Shown here: positions 8,734 through 18,046 of the stretch, in pieces
Position numbering within the stretch: the first letter of the stretch is position 1
Layout: the number at the start of each line of letters is the position of its first letter
From: Thiobacillus thioparus DSM 505
Lineage (GTDB): Bacteria; Pseudomonadota; Gammaproteobacteria; Burkholderiales; Thiobacillaceae
Direction: 5' to 3'
Assembly: GCF_000373385.1 (NCBI RefSeq)
Contig: NZ_KB891328.1
Location: 124,001-188,000, forward strand
DNA length: 64,000 nucleotides
Position numbers and translations under genes: made by a program
The notes under the pieces: model-generated
Seen by the model: the letters and a program-made list of their open reading frames with translations, nothing else
Databases searched by the model: none
Told to the model about the DNA's origin: nothing

Positions 8734-9803
8734 GGCTGCTCGCGCGCTATCTGGGCGGGCAGGTCCTGTTTGCCTCGGCCTTCGTGCTGCTGGCGCTTCT
8801 GGTGCTGTTTGCGTTTTTCGACGTGATTCAGGAACTGGGTGCGCTGGGCCGCAACAATTACGGTCTCGGCCAAGCGGTTGTGGTGGTGATGCTCAACGTC
8901 CCCGGGCATCTGTATGAAATCCTGCCGGTGGCTGCGCTGATTGGCACCCTGTTCACCTTGTCGCGCCTGGTGGGCAATTCCGAATATGCGGTCATGCGCG
9001 TATCGGGCCTGTCGAACTGGCGTGTGGCCAGTTATTTCAGCGTGATCGGTGTGTTGCTGTCACTGCTGGTGCTGGTCATCGGCGAATATGTCGCGCCGTG
9101 GTCGGAACAGGCGGCGCAACGCTACAAGTTGCTGGCCACCCATTCCGTCGTGGCGCAGCAGTTCCGCTCCGGCCTGTGGGTCAAGGATCGCAGCGCGTTC
9201 ATCAATGTGCGCGAAGTGATGCCGGACAATACCTTGCGTGATATCGAGATTTACGGCTTCGACGCCGACGGTCGCCTCAGCTGGATCCGCGCGGCCCAGG
9301 AGGCTCACTGGCGCGGCGGCCAGGCCTGGGATCTGCAGCAGGTGGTGGAAACCCGGTTCGACGCCGACGGTATTCATGCGATCCGGAATGCGCATCTGGA
9401 CTGGCAGTCGGTGCTCACCCCGGACATCCTCAGCGTGTTGCTGATCGCGCCCGAACAGATGTCGGCGCGCACCCTGTGGCGCTATGTTGCGCACCTCAAG
9501 GAAAACGGCCAGAAAGCCACGCGCTATGAACTTGCCTTGTGGTCGAAGTTCGTCGGACCTTTTGTCATCCCGATCATGATGCTGATCGCCATGCCGTTTG
9601 CGATCCAGGGGCCGCGTGCCGGCGGCACCAGCAGCAAGATTTTCATCGGGATTCTGGCTGGACTCGGTTTTCATCTGCTGAGCCGACTGTTCGGCCATCT
9701 CGGCTTGCTGAACGACTGGCCGGTTGTCGTGGTATCGATTCTGCCTTTGCTGATTTTCCTGGCTATCGCGCTGATGGGTATCCGGTGGGTGGATCGGCGC
9801 TAG
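8730..9803 (+). CDS. lptG: LPS export permease LptG
   Basis: This is the 357-aa partner of LptF in the Lpt ABC transporter. It starts inside the lptF stop codon (ATGA), indicating translational coupling. It opens with MRLLARYLGGQVLFASAFVLLAL, has three N-terminal helices, a periplasmic domain (about 110-265) and three C-terminal helices including the conserved segment PFVIPIMMLIAMPFAIQGPR. No LptA, LptB or LptC gene is in the window. Confidence 0.95.
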   Translation: MRLLARYLGGQVLFASAFVLLALLVLFAFFDVIQELGALGRNNYGLGQAVVVVMLNVPGHLYEILPVAALIGTLFTLSRLVGNSEYAVMRVSGLSNWRVASYFSVIGVLLSLLVLVIGEYVAPWSEQAAQRYKLLATHSVVAQQFRSGLWVKDRSAFINVREVMPDNTLRDIEIYGFDADGRLSWIRAAQEAHWRGGQAWDLQQVVETRFDADGIHAIRNAHLDWQSVLTPDILSVLLIAPEQMSARTLWRYVAHLKENGQKATRYELALWSKFVGPFVIPIMMLIAMPFAIQGPRAGGTSSKIFIGILAGLGFHLLSRLFGHLGLLNDWPVVVVSILPLLIFLAIALMGIRWVDRR

Positions 9804-10594
9804 ATTCGTTGCCTCAGCGTGTGGCCGCGTGTCTGCACGCCCGTCTGCCGACGGACAAAACATGCTGTGTGCACGCGTTGTGGGCCGACTGGCGGGCGGG
9901 CCGGATCGATCTTGCGGCCGGAGTGCCGCGTGTTCCCGTCGATCAGCCTGGGCAGCCGGAAAAACCCGAGTTGATCGCGCCGCACCAGGTGCCGCGCCGC
10001 CGTGCTGATACGCTGACCGGCCGAGCAGCGCTCATTCACGCGCTGGCGCATATCGAATTTAATGCCATCAATCTGGCGCTTGACGCTGCGCACCGCTTTG
10101 CCGGCATGCCGCTAGCGTATTACGCCGACTGGCTTTCGGTCGCAGACGAGGAAGCGCTGCATTTCGAACTGTTGAGCGGGCATCTGGCAACGCTGGGGCT
10201 TGCCTACGGGGATTTCCCGGCGCATAACGGCCTGTGGGACATGGCGCTGAAAACTGCGCACGATCCGCTGGTGCGCATGGCGCTGGTGCCGCGCGTGCTG
10301 GAAGCGCGCGGACTCGACGCCGCGCCGCTAATCGTCGACAAACTGAAGGCCGCGAAGGACACGCGCATGGTCGAAATCCTGGCCATCATCGAACGCGACG
10401 AGATCGGCCACGTCGCCATCGGCAGCCGCTGGTTCAACTGGTTGTGCGTAGCGCGCGGACTGGAGCCCGAAGCGACGTTCCGCCAGTTGCTGGTGGATTA
10501 CGATGCGCCGCCCCTGAAGCCACCGTTCAATCTGGCGGCGCGCCGCCAAGCCGGCTTCAGCAAGCCCGAGCTGGACTGGCTGAGCGGGCTCTAG
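9785..10594 (+). CDS. DUF455 ferritin-like protein
   Basis: About 260-270 aa. It has the four-helix ferritin-like arrangement with likely di-metal ligands: the Glu/His pair in ALAHIEFNAINLALD, DEEALHFELLSGHL, and ERDEIGHVAIGSRWFNW. DUF455 proteins are uncharacterised carboxylate-bridged proteins; related folds include MiaE-type hydroxylases. The start is uncertain. GTG 9785 overlaps the lptG end by 19 nt; TTG 9809 and GTG 9821 are alternatives, and none has a convincing ribosome-binding site. It is probably co-transcribed with lptFG. It ends 3 nt before the end of the convergent gene. Confidence 0.85.
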   Translation: MGGSALDSLPQRVAACLHARLPTDKTCCVHALWADWRAGRIDLAAGVPRVPVDQPGQPEKPELIAPHQVPRRRADTLTGRAALIHALAHIEFNAINLALDAAHRFAGMPLAYYADWLSVADEEALHFELLSGHLATLGLAYGDFPAHNGLWDMALKTAHDPLVRMALVPRVLEARGLDAAPLIVDKLKAAKDTRMVEILAIIERDEIGHVAIGSRWFNWLCVARGLEPEATFRQLLVDYDAPPLKPPFNLAARRQAGFSKPELDWLSGL

Positions 10595-10597
10595 GGT

Positions 10598-11068
10598 TCA
10601 CAAACCCAGCGTCGTCGCCGACACGCTGGCCGGCGAACGTTGCCACATGCCTTCGAAGCTCTGATGCAGTGCCGTCGCATTGCCGGGATCGTCAGGGTGC
10701 AGGGTGCCATGCGCTACGGACTTGTCGGCGCGTAGCAGGACGCCGTGACGGTCCGCCAGCACAAACGCCTGGTCGGGACGGGGTGCGTCGGGGTCGGCCT
10801 GGCGGATTTCGAGGACATGGCCGAAATCCCGCAGCAGCAGCATCAGGCGGGGGTGGTCGTGTGCGACGCGGCTGATGTCGTCGAGCAGCAGTTCGATGCG
10901 GCGTCCGCCACCCGCCACGCAGAGTGCGCGCAATGCGGCGAACCGCGATGCGTCGTCGAGGCCCAGCAGGCCCAGGTCATGGTCGTACACACGCAGCTGG
11001 CGGTGTGTCGCAGTCACCAGTGTGTCGAATGCAGCACGCAATTCGGCAGGGGTTTCAAAGGCGTTCAT
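10598..11068 (-). CDS. Conserved-looking hypothetical protein coupled to roxA
   Basis: This 156-aa protein starts within the roxA stop codon (ATGA overlap at 11065-11068). I do not recognise the family with certainty. It has no signal peptide or membrane segment. The visible pattern is alternating helices and strands with HRQLRVYDHDL near the N-terminus, RRIELLLDDISRVAHDHPRLMLLLRDF in the middle and DQAFVLADRHGVLLRAD later. That pattern resembles phospholipase-D-like or nucleotide-processing alpha/beta domains without their HKD motif. Coupling to roxA may be only positional. Confidence 0.8.
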   Translation of the reverse strand: MNAFETPAELRAAFDTLVTATHRQLRVYDHDLGLLGLDDASRFAALRALCVAGGGRRIELLLDDISRVAHDHPRLMLLLRDFGHVLEIRQADPDAPRPDQAFVLADRHGVLLRADKSVAHGTLHPDDPGNATALHQSFEGMWQRSPASVSATTLGL

Positions 11069-12183
11069 GGGGTGTCGATCTCCAGCCAGCCGGCTTCATA
11101 CCAGTCGTACAGACGCTCGCGCAGGGTGGCAGGCACGGGCGGCGCGAGATGGCGCTGGTCGGCCAGTTGTCGCAGTAAGGCGGTCTCGCCGGCTGCGGGT
11201 GTGAAGGCCTCGCCGTTGATGAAAAAGCGCTTTCCGGCGAACAGCAGGCGCGATTTGGGATTGAGCGCGATGCCATGCTTGTTCGTGTATTTATTGAAGG
11301 CGGCCCGGTTGAGCGGCGTGTCCGGCGCATCGAAAAAAACATTCGGCTTGGGTTCGGACAGGTAGCGTCCGGCGAATTCGGCGACGTCGCGCTTGCCCCA
11401 TTTGATTTTGGCGATCATGCCCTCGATCTGGCCCAGCATCGCACGGCCGATTTCACCGGGATGAGCCTGCAGGCGCAGATCGGGGTCGGCATAGCGGCCC
11501 TCCAGCGCGATCGTGTCTTGCAGATGCATCAGAAAGCCGTGTGCCATCTCTTCGGTGGTGGGTGCGCGAAAACCGATCGAGTAGGTCATGCATTCGTCCT
11601 CGGCGACGCCGTAATGCGCGACATGCGGCGGCAGGTAGAGCAGGTCGCCGGGGCCGAGCACCCATTCGTCTTCCGCTTCGAAGTGGCGCAGGATTTTCAG
11701 CGGCACGTCGTCCAGGATCGCCAGGTCGGTCTGCGTGCTGATCCGCCAGCGGCGGTGGCCTTGCCCCTGCAGCAGGAAGACGTCGTAGGAATCGAAATGC
11801 GGCCCCACGCTGCCGCCGGATACGGCGTAGCTCACCATCAGATCGTCGAGGCGGGCATGCGGGATGAAATTGAAGCGCGCCAGCAAGGTGTCGGCTGCGG
11901 GCAGGAGGTGGTTGAGCGACTGTACCAGCAACGTCCAGTCGGTTTTGGGCAGGCGTTTGAAATCGCGTTTGCTGAACGGGCCGTGGTCGAGTTGCCAGTG
12001 CGTGCCGCTGCCCTGGACCAACCGCGATTCCACATCGTCGCGGGCGGCCAGCCGTTGCATCTCGCCGGGAGACAGGAGACCGGTGAAGCCGGGTATGGCG
12101 TTGCGGATCAGGAGCGGGCGCTTGTGCCAGACATCGCGCAGGAAACGGGTGGGGCTCAAGCCACCGAGCAAGGCAGTCATCAT
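11065..12183 (-). CDS. roxA: JmjC-type ribosomal protein L16 arginine hydroxylase (RoxA/YcfD)
   Basis: This 372-aa Fe(II)/2-oxoglutarate oxygenase matches the bacterial ribosomal oxygenase family, whose E. coli member hydroxylates an arginine of L16. The iron-binding triad is visible: H129 and D131 in GPHFDSYDVF, and H187 in LPPHVAHYG. The C-terminal region (about 215-372) forms the dimerisation and winged-helix parts of the family. No Shine-Dalgarno precedes the start, but TATAAT lies 7 nt upstream, suggesting a leaderless or nearly leaderless mRNA. The next gene overlaps by 4 nt. The function follows from family; the substrate here is inferred. Confidence 0.93.
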   Translation of the reverse strand: MMTALLGGLSPTRFLRDVWHKRPLLIRNAIPGFTGLLSPGEMQRLAARDDVESRLVQGSGTHWQLDHGPFSKRDFKRLPKTDWTLLVQSLNHLLPAADTLLARFNFIPHARLDDLMVSYAVSGGSVGPHFDSYDVFLLQGQGHRRWRISTQTDLAILDDVPLKILRHFEAEDEWVLGPGDLLYLPPHVAHYGVAEDECMTYSIGFRAPTTEEMAHGFLMHLQDTIALEGRYADPDLRLQAHPGEIGRAMLGQIEGMIAKIKWGKRDVAEFAGRYLSEPKPNVFFDAPDTPLNRAAFNKYTNKHGIALNPKSRLLFAGKRFFINGEAFTPAAGETALLRQLADQRHLAPPVPATLRERLYDWYEAGWLEIDTP

Positions 12184-12190
12184 GGACGCG

Positions 12191-12196
12191 ATTATA
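12191..12196 (-). promoter_or_regulatory. -10 box of roxA, placing +1 near its start codon
   Basis: TATAAT, a perfect -10 hexamer, is read on the minus strand. Seven nt separate it from the ATG at 12183-12181, so transcription would begin at or next to the start codon. No clear -35 is visible. Confidence 0.5.
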
Positions 12197-12220
12197 GCGA
12201 TGCGGCACCTGCAGGGCTGT

Positions 12221-12226
12221 TAGAAT
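12221..12226 (+). promoter_or_regulatory. Candidate -10 box of bcp-slyD
   Basis: TAGAAT lies 32 nt before the bcp ATG, diverging from the roxA -10 box 24 bp away. The -35 is weak. Confidence 0.4.
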
Positions 12227-12258
12227 GCTGCCGGAAAGACACTCAGGCGGAGTAACCC

Positions 12259-12723
12259 ATGCTGAAAGCAGGAGATCGGGCGCCGGACTTTTCCAACCCC
12301 GACGCGGACATGAACATCATCGAGTTGTCCCAGTTCCGGGGCAAGACGCTCGTGCTGTATTTCTATGTGCGCGACGACACACCGGGCTGCACGACCGAAG
12401 CGATCGAGTTTTCCGAACTGGAAGACGCGTTTTCCAAATTGGGCGCCGACGTACTCGGCGTTTCGCGCGACGATTGCATCAAGCATGGCGAGTTTCGAGA
12501 CAAGCACGGCATCAGCGTGAGGCTGCTGGCCGACAAGGAACAGGCCACCTGTACGGCATATGGCGTACTGCAGGACAAGGAAGTGGACGGCGTCATGCGC
12601 AAGAGCATGGTGCGCTCCACCTTCATCATCGACAAACAGGGCGTCATCCGTCACGCACTGTATGGCGTTTCCAGCCGCGGCCATGCGGCGGAAGTGCTCC
12701 AACTGGTAAAGGAACTCAAGTGA
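12259..12723 (+). CDS. bcp: Peroxiredoxin, BCP/PrxQ type
   Basis: This 154-aa thiol peroxidase detoxifies peroxides using thioredoxin or a related reductant. The peroxidatic Cys is C44 in RDDTPGCTTEA, the BCP form of the TPxC motif, with the supporting Thr two residues before. There is no Cys at the E. coli BCP resolving position (five residues on). C73 or C98 would have to serve, or it works as a 1-Cys enzyme. GGCGGAG precedes the start. Its TGA overlaps the GTG of slyD. Confidence 0.95.
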   Translation: MLKAGDRAPDFSNPDADMNIIELSQFRGKTLVLYFYVRDDTPGCTTEAIEFSELEDAFSKLGADVLGVSRDDCIKHGEFRDKHGISVRLLADKEQATCTAYGVLQDKEVDGVMRKSMVRSTFIIDKQGVIRHALYGVSSRGHAAEVLQLVKELK

Positions 12724-13202
12724 ATATTGGCAAGGATACCGTGGTCACCATCACCTATATCGTCAAGGATATGGACGGCAAGCTGCTGGAGGAAAGCGAC
12801 GAGCCGGTCAGCTATCTGCACGGCGGCTACGACAACATTTTCCCGCTGGTGGAACAGGCGCTGGAAGGCAAGGCCATCGGCGACACCGTCGAACTCAAAC
12901 TGCAGCCGGCCGACGCGTTCGGCGAATTCGAAGAAGATCTGGTGCGGCTGGAACCGCGCGAATCCTTTCCTGCCGACATCGAGGTCGGCATGCAATTCGT
13001 CGGCTCGCCGGTCGACGGCAGCGAGGAAATGCTCTACACCGTGACCGACGTCGCCGAAGACAAAGTGGTGGTCGACGGCAATCACCCCTACGCCGGCCAG
13101 GCCGTGCATTTTCAGTGCGTCGTGGCCGATGTGCGTGCGGCGACAGCAGACGAAGTCGCCCATCGTCACGCGCACGGTGCGCACGGCCATCACCATCATT
13201 GA
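12720..13202 (+). CDS. slyD: FKBP-type peptidyl-prolyl isomerase, SlyD type
   Basis: The 160-aa product has the SlyD layout. The FKBP half carries VKDMDGKLLEES and YLHGGYDNIFPLVEQALEGK. The inserted chaperone flap runs about residues 70-125 (EEDLVRLEPRESFP onward), and the C-terminus is His-rich (HRHAHGAHGHHHH). SlyD proteins catalyse prolyl isomerisation and bind Ni(II) through such tails, aiding metalloenzyme maturation. The start is GTG 12720 in a GTGA overlap with bcp, so translation is coupled. Homologues starting at this point support the choice over later ATGs. Confidence 0.93.
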   Translation: MNIGKDTVVTITYIVKDMDGKLLEESDEPVSYLHGGYDNIFPLVEQALEGKAIGDTVELKLQPADAFGEFEEDLVRLEPRESFPADIEVGMQFVGSPVDGSEEMLYTVTDVAEDKVVVDGNHPYAGQAVHFQCVVADVRAATADEVAHRHAHGAHGHHHH

Positions 13203-13234
13203 GCCGCATGGCGCCGAATCGGATGGTAAAAGGC

Positions 13235-13257
13235 GCCGGGCTGCTAAAATGCCCGGC
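13235..13257 (+). promoter_or_regulatory. Inverted repeat framing the probable accA -10 box
   Basis: GCCGGGC (13235-13241) and GCCCGGC (13251-13257) form a perfect 7-bp inverted repeat. The 9-nt centre contains TAAAAT (13245-13250), a good -10 hexamer 43 nt before accA. As DNA it could be an operator on the promoter; as RNA it would be a hairpin after slyD, though no T tract follows. Confidence 0.5.
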
Positions 13258-13293
13258 TGACCTGTTTTTGTGACAGTTTGATAAAGACCACCG

Positions 13294-14262
13294 ATGAAAA
13301 CCACTTTCCTCGATTTCGAGCAGCCGATCGCCGAGCTCGAAGCCAAGATCGAAGAACTGCGCTTTGTGCAGGACGACTCCGCGCTGGATATCTCGGAAGA
13401 AATCCGCCGCCTGCAGAAGAAGAGTCAGACGCTGACCAAGGACATCTACGCCAAGCTCAATGCCTGGCAGGTGTCGCAGGTGGCGCGCCATCCCCAGCGG
13501 CCGTATACGCTCGACTACGTGCAGGGGCTGTTCACCGATTTCGTCGAACTGCACGGCGATCGCGCCTATGCCGATGATGCCGCGATCGTCGGCGGCATGG
13601 CCCGCTTCAACGGCGAGCCGGTGATGGTGATCGGCCACCAGAAGGGCCGCGACACCAAGGAAAAGATCTACCGCAATTTCGGCATGCCGCGTCCTGAAGG
13701 CTACCGCAAGGCGCTGCGGCTGATGCGTCTCGCCGAAAAGTTCGGCCTGCCGATCTTCACCTTCATCGACACGCCAGGCGCCTATCCCGGCATCGGCGCC
13801 GAGGAGCGCGGGCAATCCGAGGCGATCGCGCGCAACCTGTACGTGATGGCCGAACTGAAGACGCCGATCGTGTGCACCATCGTCGGCGAAGGCGGCTCGG
13901 GCGGCGCGCTGGCGATCGGCGTCGGCGACCGCATGCTGATCCTGCAGTACTCCACCTATTCGGTGATCTCGCCGGAAGGCTGCGCCTCGATCCTGTGGAA
14001 GAGCGCCGACAAGGCATCGGTTGCCGCCGAAACGCTGGGTATCACCGCCGACCGTCTGAAAGCCAACGGGCTGGTCGACCGTGTTGTCGAAGAACCGCTG
14101 GGCGGTGCGCAGCGCGACTGGGATGCCATGTTCCAGGCGATGCGCCGTGCACTGACCGATACCCTCGCCGAATTGCGCAAACAGCCGCTCGACGCCCTGT
14201 TGGATACGCGTTACCAGCGTCTGCGGGCGTATGGAAGCTTCAAGGAAATCCCCGCCAAATAA
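13294..14262 (+). CDS. accA: Acetyl-CoA carboxylase carboxyltransferase alpha subunit
   Basis: This 322-aa protein is the AccA half of the carboxyltransferase that makes malonyl-CoA for fatty-acid synthesis. It is of standard length and begins with the family's N-terminal helix ([20 protein letters not shown]). The crotonase-fold core includes [23 protein letters not shown], the conserved [21 protein letters not shown], and the oxyanion-loop segment [15 protein letters not shown]. It overlaps tilS by 32 nt. Confidence 0.98.
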   Translation: MKTTFLDFEQPIAELEAKIEELRFVQDDSALDISEEIRRLQKKSQTLTKDIYAKLNAWQVSQVARHPQRPYTLDYVQGLFTDFVELHGDRAYADDAAIVGGMARFNGEPVMVIGHQKGRDTKEKIYRNFGMPRPEGYRKALRLMRLAEKFGLPIFTFIDTPGAYPGIGAEERGQSEAIARNLYVMAELKTPIVCTIVGEGGSGGALAIGVGDRMLILQYSTYSVISPEGCASILWKSADKASVAAETLGITADRLKANGLVDRVVEEPLGGAQRDWDAMFQAMRRALTDTLAELRKQPLDALLDTRYQRLRAYGSFKEIPAK

Positions 14263-15574
14263 GGCGATTGTCGCAGAGGTGGCGGACGTGCTTGGCCGCC
14301 ACGTTCCTCCGCACGCGCGGCTGACGCTGGCCCTGTCGGGCGGACTCGACTCGGTCGCCCTGCTGTATGTCCTGCTGGCGTTGCGCGCCCCTCATCCGTT
14401 CGAACTGCAGGCGGTGCACGTGCACCATGGCCTGTCACCCCATGCGGACGACTGGGCCGATTTCTGCGACAGGCTATGCGCAGCGCACGCAGTTGAATTG
14501 GCCATCCATCGCGTGCAGATCGCGCGCGACGACCCGGCCGGCGTCGAGGCGGCCGCGCGGCGGGAACGCCAGCGGATCTTTGCCGCGCTGGATGCGGATT
14601 TTCTTCTCACGGCACACCATCAGGACGATCAGGCCGAGACGCTTCTGTTGCAATTGCTGCGCGGTGCCGGCCCGAAAGGTCTGGCGGCCATGGCCGAACG
14701 GCACGACCGGCCCGGCTGGCGCGCAACCCAGTTGCGGCCGCTGCTGTCCATTCCTCGCGTCGAGTTGTTGCGCGCCGCGCGGGAACAGGGCGTTGCATGG
14801 GTCGACGACGAAAGCAACCGGGACACCCGATATCGCCGCAACGCACTGCGTCAGCAGGTGATGCCGTTGCTGGCGCAGCATTTTCCCGGCGCCAGCCGCA
14901 CCCTGGCACGTGCGGCCGCACTGCAGGCCGATGCCGCAGAATTGTTGGACGACCTGGCACGGTTGGATGCACGGGAGGCCATCGCTGGCGACCGTCTCGA
15001 CTGTGCCGCGTTGGCACGCTTCTCGACTGTACGGGCCCGCAACCTGCTGCGCCACTTCATCGAGCAGCACGGCCAGGCCATGCCCAGCCTGCGTCGGCTC
15101 GACGAGGCCTTGCACCAGTTGCGAGATGCGCACGCGGATGCACAGGTGCGCGTCAATCTGGGACAGATGGAATTGTGGCGCTACCGCGGCGGTGCCTATC
15201 TGGTGCCGCCGGCGCCGTGCTGGGCAGAGCCGGTACGCTGGCAGGGCGAGGCGGCAATCTGGGTGCCGGCCGCCGGAGTCCATGTGCGGATGGACCGGAC
15301 GAGCGGAACGGGGCTCCGGCAGACGGCATTGGCGGCAGGTGAAGTCACATTTGGCGTACGGGCGGGCGGTGAGCACCTTCGTCTGCATGCTGGCGGCCCC
15401 CGACGCAGCCTGAAGAATCTGCTGCAGGAACACGGGATCCCGCCTTGGCTGCGGGCGCGTATGCCGCTGATGTGGTGCGACGGCCGACTGGTGTGGGCGG
15501 CGGGAATCGGCTTCGAAGCCGACTTGGGCGCCGCGCCCGATGAGACGGGAATGCTGCCGCACGTCGAACCCTGA
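14231..15574 (+). CDS. tilS: tRNA(Ile)-lysidine synthetase
   Basis: The 447-aa enzyme converts C34 of tRNA-Ile(CAU) to lysidine, giving AUA decoding. It has the N-type PP-loop ATPase motif SGGLDS at residues 36-41, then the family segments [15 protein letters not shown] and [21 protein letters not shown], and a C-terminal TilS domain (about 360-440, [16 protein letters not shown]). The chosen start lies inside accA. GTG codons near 14278-14290 are in frame but would truncate the lead-in to the PP-loop. accA-tilS adjacency is common in betaproteobacteria. Confidence 0.95.
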   Translation: MEASRKSPPNKAIVAEVADVLGRHVPPHARLTLALSGGLDSVALLYVLLALRAPHPFELQAVHVHHGLSPHADDWADFCDRLCAAHAVELAIHRVQIARDDPAGVEAAARRERQRIFAALDADFLLTAHHQDDQAETLLLQLLRGAGPKGLAAMAERHDRPGWRATQLRPLLSIPRVELLRAAREQGVAWVDDESNRDTRYRRNALRQQVMPLLAQHFPGASRTLARAAALQADAAELLDDLARLDAREAIAGDRLDCAALARFSTVRARNLLRHFIEQHGQAMPSLRRLDEALHQLRDAHADAQVRVNLGQMELWRYRGGAYLVPPAPCWAEPVRWQGEAAIWVPAAGVHVRMDRTSGTGLRQTALAAGEVTFGVRAGGEHLRLHAGGPRRSLKNLLQEHGIPPWLRARMPLMWCDGRLVWAAGIGFEADLGAAPDETGMLPHVEP

Positions 15575-15731
15575 CGGGCCATGGCGTTGCGCCCGCCTGG
15601 CATATCCTGCAAACCGCCGCCGGCTGGCTGGACAAGACAGCCCGGGGTGCCCCATGTTATTCTAGCGGGCTGATTTTCATGGTTTTTTGAACCTTTTTTC
15701 CTGTTTTTCCTCATTTGTCTGGAGCATACAC

Positions 15732-16160
15732 ATGGCTGTTCAGCGCACTTTTTCCATCATCAAGCCCGATGCCGTCGCCAAGAACGTGATTGGCAAGATC
15801 GTCAGCCGCTTCGAGAGCAACGGCCTCAAGGTCGTGGCGTCGAAAATGAAGCATCTGTCGCGCCAGGAGGCCGAAGGTTTCTACGCTGTGCACAAGGAGC
15901 GTCCGTTTTTCAAGGATCTGGTCGATTTCATGATCTCGGGCCCGGTGGTGCTGCAGGTCCTGGAAGGTGAAGACGCGATCGCCAAGAACCGCGCGCTGAT
16001 GGGCGCGACCGACCCGAAGAAGGCCGAAGCAGGCACCATCCGCGCCGACTTCGCCGAGAGCATCGATGCCAATGCCGTGCACGGCTCCGACGCCCCGGAA
16101 ACTGCGGCGATCGAAATCGCCTATTTCTTCCCCGCTAGCGAAGTCTACGCGGGCCGCTAA
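15732..16160 (+). CDS. ndk: Nucleoside diphosphate kinase
   Basis: This 142-aa enzyme balances NTP and dNTP pools. The phospho-accepting His is H117 in [10 protein letters not shown], and the N-terminus [13 protein letters not shown] is typical. The start ATG 15732 has GGAG 11 nt upstream; an in-frame upstream extension has no family support. It is followed 9 nt later by rlmN. Confidence 0.98.
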   Translation: MAVQRTFSIIKPDAVAKNVIGKIVSRFESNGLKVVASKMKHLSRQEAEGFYAVHKERPFFKDLVDFMISGPVVLQVLEGEDAIAKNRALMGATDPKKAEAGTIRADFAESIDANAVHGSDAPETAAIEIAYFFPASEVYAGR

Positions 16161-16169
16161 ATCTTACGC

Positions 16170-17273
16170 ATGCCGCAGAATCTGCTCGATTTCGATCTGG
16201 ATGGCCTGACCGCCTGGTTCACCGAACTTGGCGAAAAGCCGTTTCGCGCCCGTCAGGTGTTCCACTGGATGCACCAGTCCGGCGTGGCCGATTTCGCGCA
16301 GATGACCGACATTGCCAAGAGCCTGCGCGAGAAGCTGCAGCAGCAGGCGGTGGTGCAGGCGCCTGCGATAAGCTATGCGCACACGTCGGCGGACGGCACG
16401 CGCAAGTGGCTGTTCGACGTCGGAGTCGCCAACGGCATCGAAACCGTGTTCATCCCGGAGGAGGACCGCGGCACGCTGTGCGTGTCGTCACAGGTTGGTT
16501 GCGCGCTGGAGTGCACGTTCTGTTCGACCGGGCGGCAGGGCTTCAACCGCAACCTGACGGTTGCCGAGATCATCGGGCAGTTGTGGGTGGCGCATCACAG
16601 CCTCAAGACCGAGCCCAATCGCACCACCGGCGAAGTTTCCGACCGGCCGGTGACCAACGTGGTGATGATGGGGATGGGCGAGCCGCTGGCGAACTTCGAA
16701 AACGTGGTGACTGCGCTCGGCATCATGCTTGACGACCATGCCTACGGCCTGTCGCGGCGGCGGGTGACGGTATCCACATCCGGCCTGGTCCCGGCGATGG
16801 ACCGCCTGGCCGAGCGTTGTCCGGTGGCGCTGGCGGTGAGCCTGCATGCGCCCAACGATGCGTTGCGCGACCAAATCGTGCCGATCAACAAGAAGTATCC
16901 GTTGCGCGAACTGATGGCCGCCTGTCGGCGCTATCTGGTGCATGCGCCGCGCGACTTCATCACCTTCGAATACGTGATGCTGGCCGGTGTGAACGACCAG
17001 CCCGAGCATGCGCGCCAGTTGATCGAGCTGACACGCGACGTGCCGTGCAAGTTCAACCTCATTCCCTTCAATCCGTTCCCGGACTCGGGCTACGAAAAAC
17101 CGCGGGCAGAGTCGATGCGCGTGTTTCGCCAGATCCTGCAGGATGCGGGCTTGGTGGTGACCACGCGCAAGACGCGCGGCGACGATATCGATGCGGCCTG
17201 CGGACAGCTGGCCGGGAAAGTCGCGGACAAGAGCGGACGTGTCATGAAACGAATGCACAAGGAGGCAGCGTGA
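16170..17273 (+). CDS. rlmN: Dual-specificity 23S rRNA/tRNA A2-methyltransferase RlmN
   Basis: The 367-aa radical-SAM enzyme methylates A2503 of 23S rRNA and A37 of some tRNAs. The [4Fe-4S] cysteines are C111, C115 and C118 (CALECTFC). The two catalytic Cys regions, [12 protein letters not shown] in the middle and [17 protein letters not shown] at the end, are present. No Shine-Dalgarno is obvious, but the short gap to ndk suggests read-through. Its TGA overlaps the GTG of the pilF-like gene. Confidence 0.97.
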   Translation: MPQNLLDFDLDGLTAWFTELGEKPFRARQVFHWMHQSGVADFAQMTDIAKSLREKLQQQAVVQAPAISYAHTSADGTRKWLFDVGVANGIETVFIPEEDRGTLCVSSQVGCALECTFCSTGRQGFNRNLTVAEIIGQLWVAHHSLKTEPNRTTGEVSDRPVTNVVMMGMGEPLANFENVVTALGIMLDDHAYGLSRRRVTVSTSGLVPAMDRLAERCPVALAVSLHAPNDALRDQIVPINKKYPLRELMAACRRYLVHAPRDFITFEYVMLAGVNDQPEHARQLIELTRDVPCKFNLIPFNPFPDSGYEKPRAESMRVFRQILQDAGLVVTTRKTRGDDIDAACGQLAGKVADKSGRVMKRMHKEAA

Positions 17274-18046
17274 AGAAATGGGTAGGTGTACTGGTTACTG
17301 CGGCATTGCTGGCGGGCTGCGCGGCGCAGCCGATGGACGGGAGCGGTGGTGTGGCCGCCAGCGAGGCCGACAGCCAGAGCCGCGAACGTGCCCGTGCATT
17401 CACGGATCTGGCCGGGGCCTATGTCGCGCGTGCCCAGTACAAGGTCGCGCTCGACGAGTTGCGCAAGGCGATCACGGCTGACAATCGCTACGGTCCGGCC
17501 TACAACATCTACGGCATGATCTACATGGACTTGGCCGAGGACAAGCTGGCCGAGGAAAACTTTCGTCGCGCCATTGAACTCGATCGCAACGACTCGAATG
17601 CGCACAACAACTACGGCTGGTTTCTCTGTACCCGCGGCCGCTACGATGAAGGCTTGGCGCAATTCAGCGCCGCCATTCGCAACCCTTTGTACACGCAGCC
17701 CGAACTGGCCATGACCAATGCCGGTTTGTGCGCCGAGAAGAAGGGCGATATCGCGCTGGCCGAGGCCAATCTGGGAAAAGCGCTCAAACTGCAGCCTGAC
17801 AACCCCAACTCGATCCTCAAGCTGGCCGGGCTGTATTTCCGCCAGGGGCGCCTGGCGGAAGCGCAGCGCCTGCTGGGGCGCCATGACGAGCTGGCGCCGC
17901 CGTCCGCAGAAAGCCTGTGGCTGGGCGTGCGGCTGGAACGCAAGCTGGGCGACCGGGCACAGGAGGCCGCCTATGCCTTGCAACTGCGCAAACGCTTCCC
18001 CGATTCGAACGAGACGCAACAGTTGCTGACGGGACATGTCGAATGA
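17270..18046 (+). CDS. pilF: Type IV pilus biogenesis lipoprotein PilF/PilW (TPR)
   Basis: This 258-aa lipoprotein has a type II signal with lipobox LAGC (Cys17). It is followed by about six TPR repeats from residue 45 to 245 (for example [19 protein letters not shown] and [23 protein letters not shown]). PilF/PilW is the outer-membrane pilotin that helps PilQ secretin assembly; the rlmN-pilF-rodZ-ispG order is the usual context. The start is GTG in a GTGA overlap with rlmN, backed by AAGGAGG 6 nt upstream. No other pilus gene is in the window. Confidence 0.93.
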   Translation: MKKWVGVLVTAALLAGCAAQPMDGSGGVAASEADSQSRERARAFTDLAGAYVARAQYKVALDELRKAITADNRYGPAYNIYGMIYMDLAEDKLAEENFRRAIELDRNDSNAHNNYGWFLCTRGRYDEGLAQFSAAIRNPLYTQPELAMTNAGLCAEKKGDIALAEANLGKALKLQPDNPNSILKLAGLYFRQGRLAEAQRLLGRHDELAPPSAESLWLGVRLERKLGDRAQEAAYALQLRKRFPDSNETQQLLTGHVE

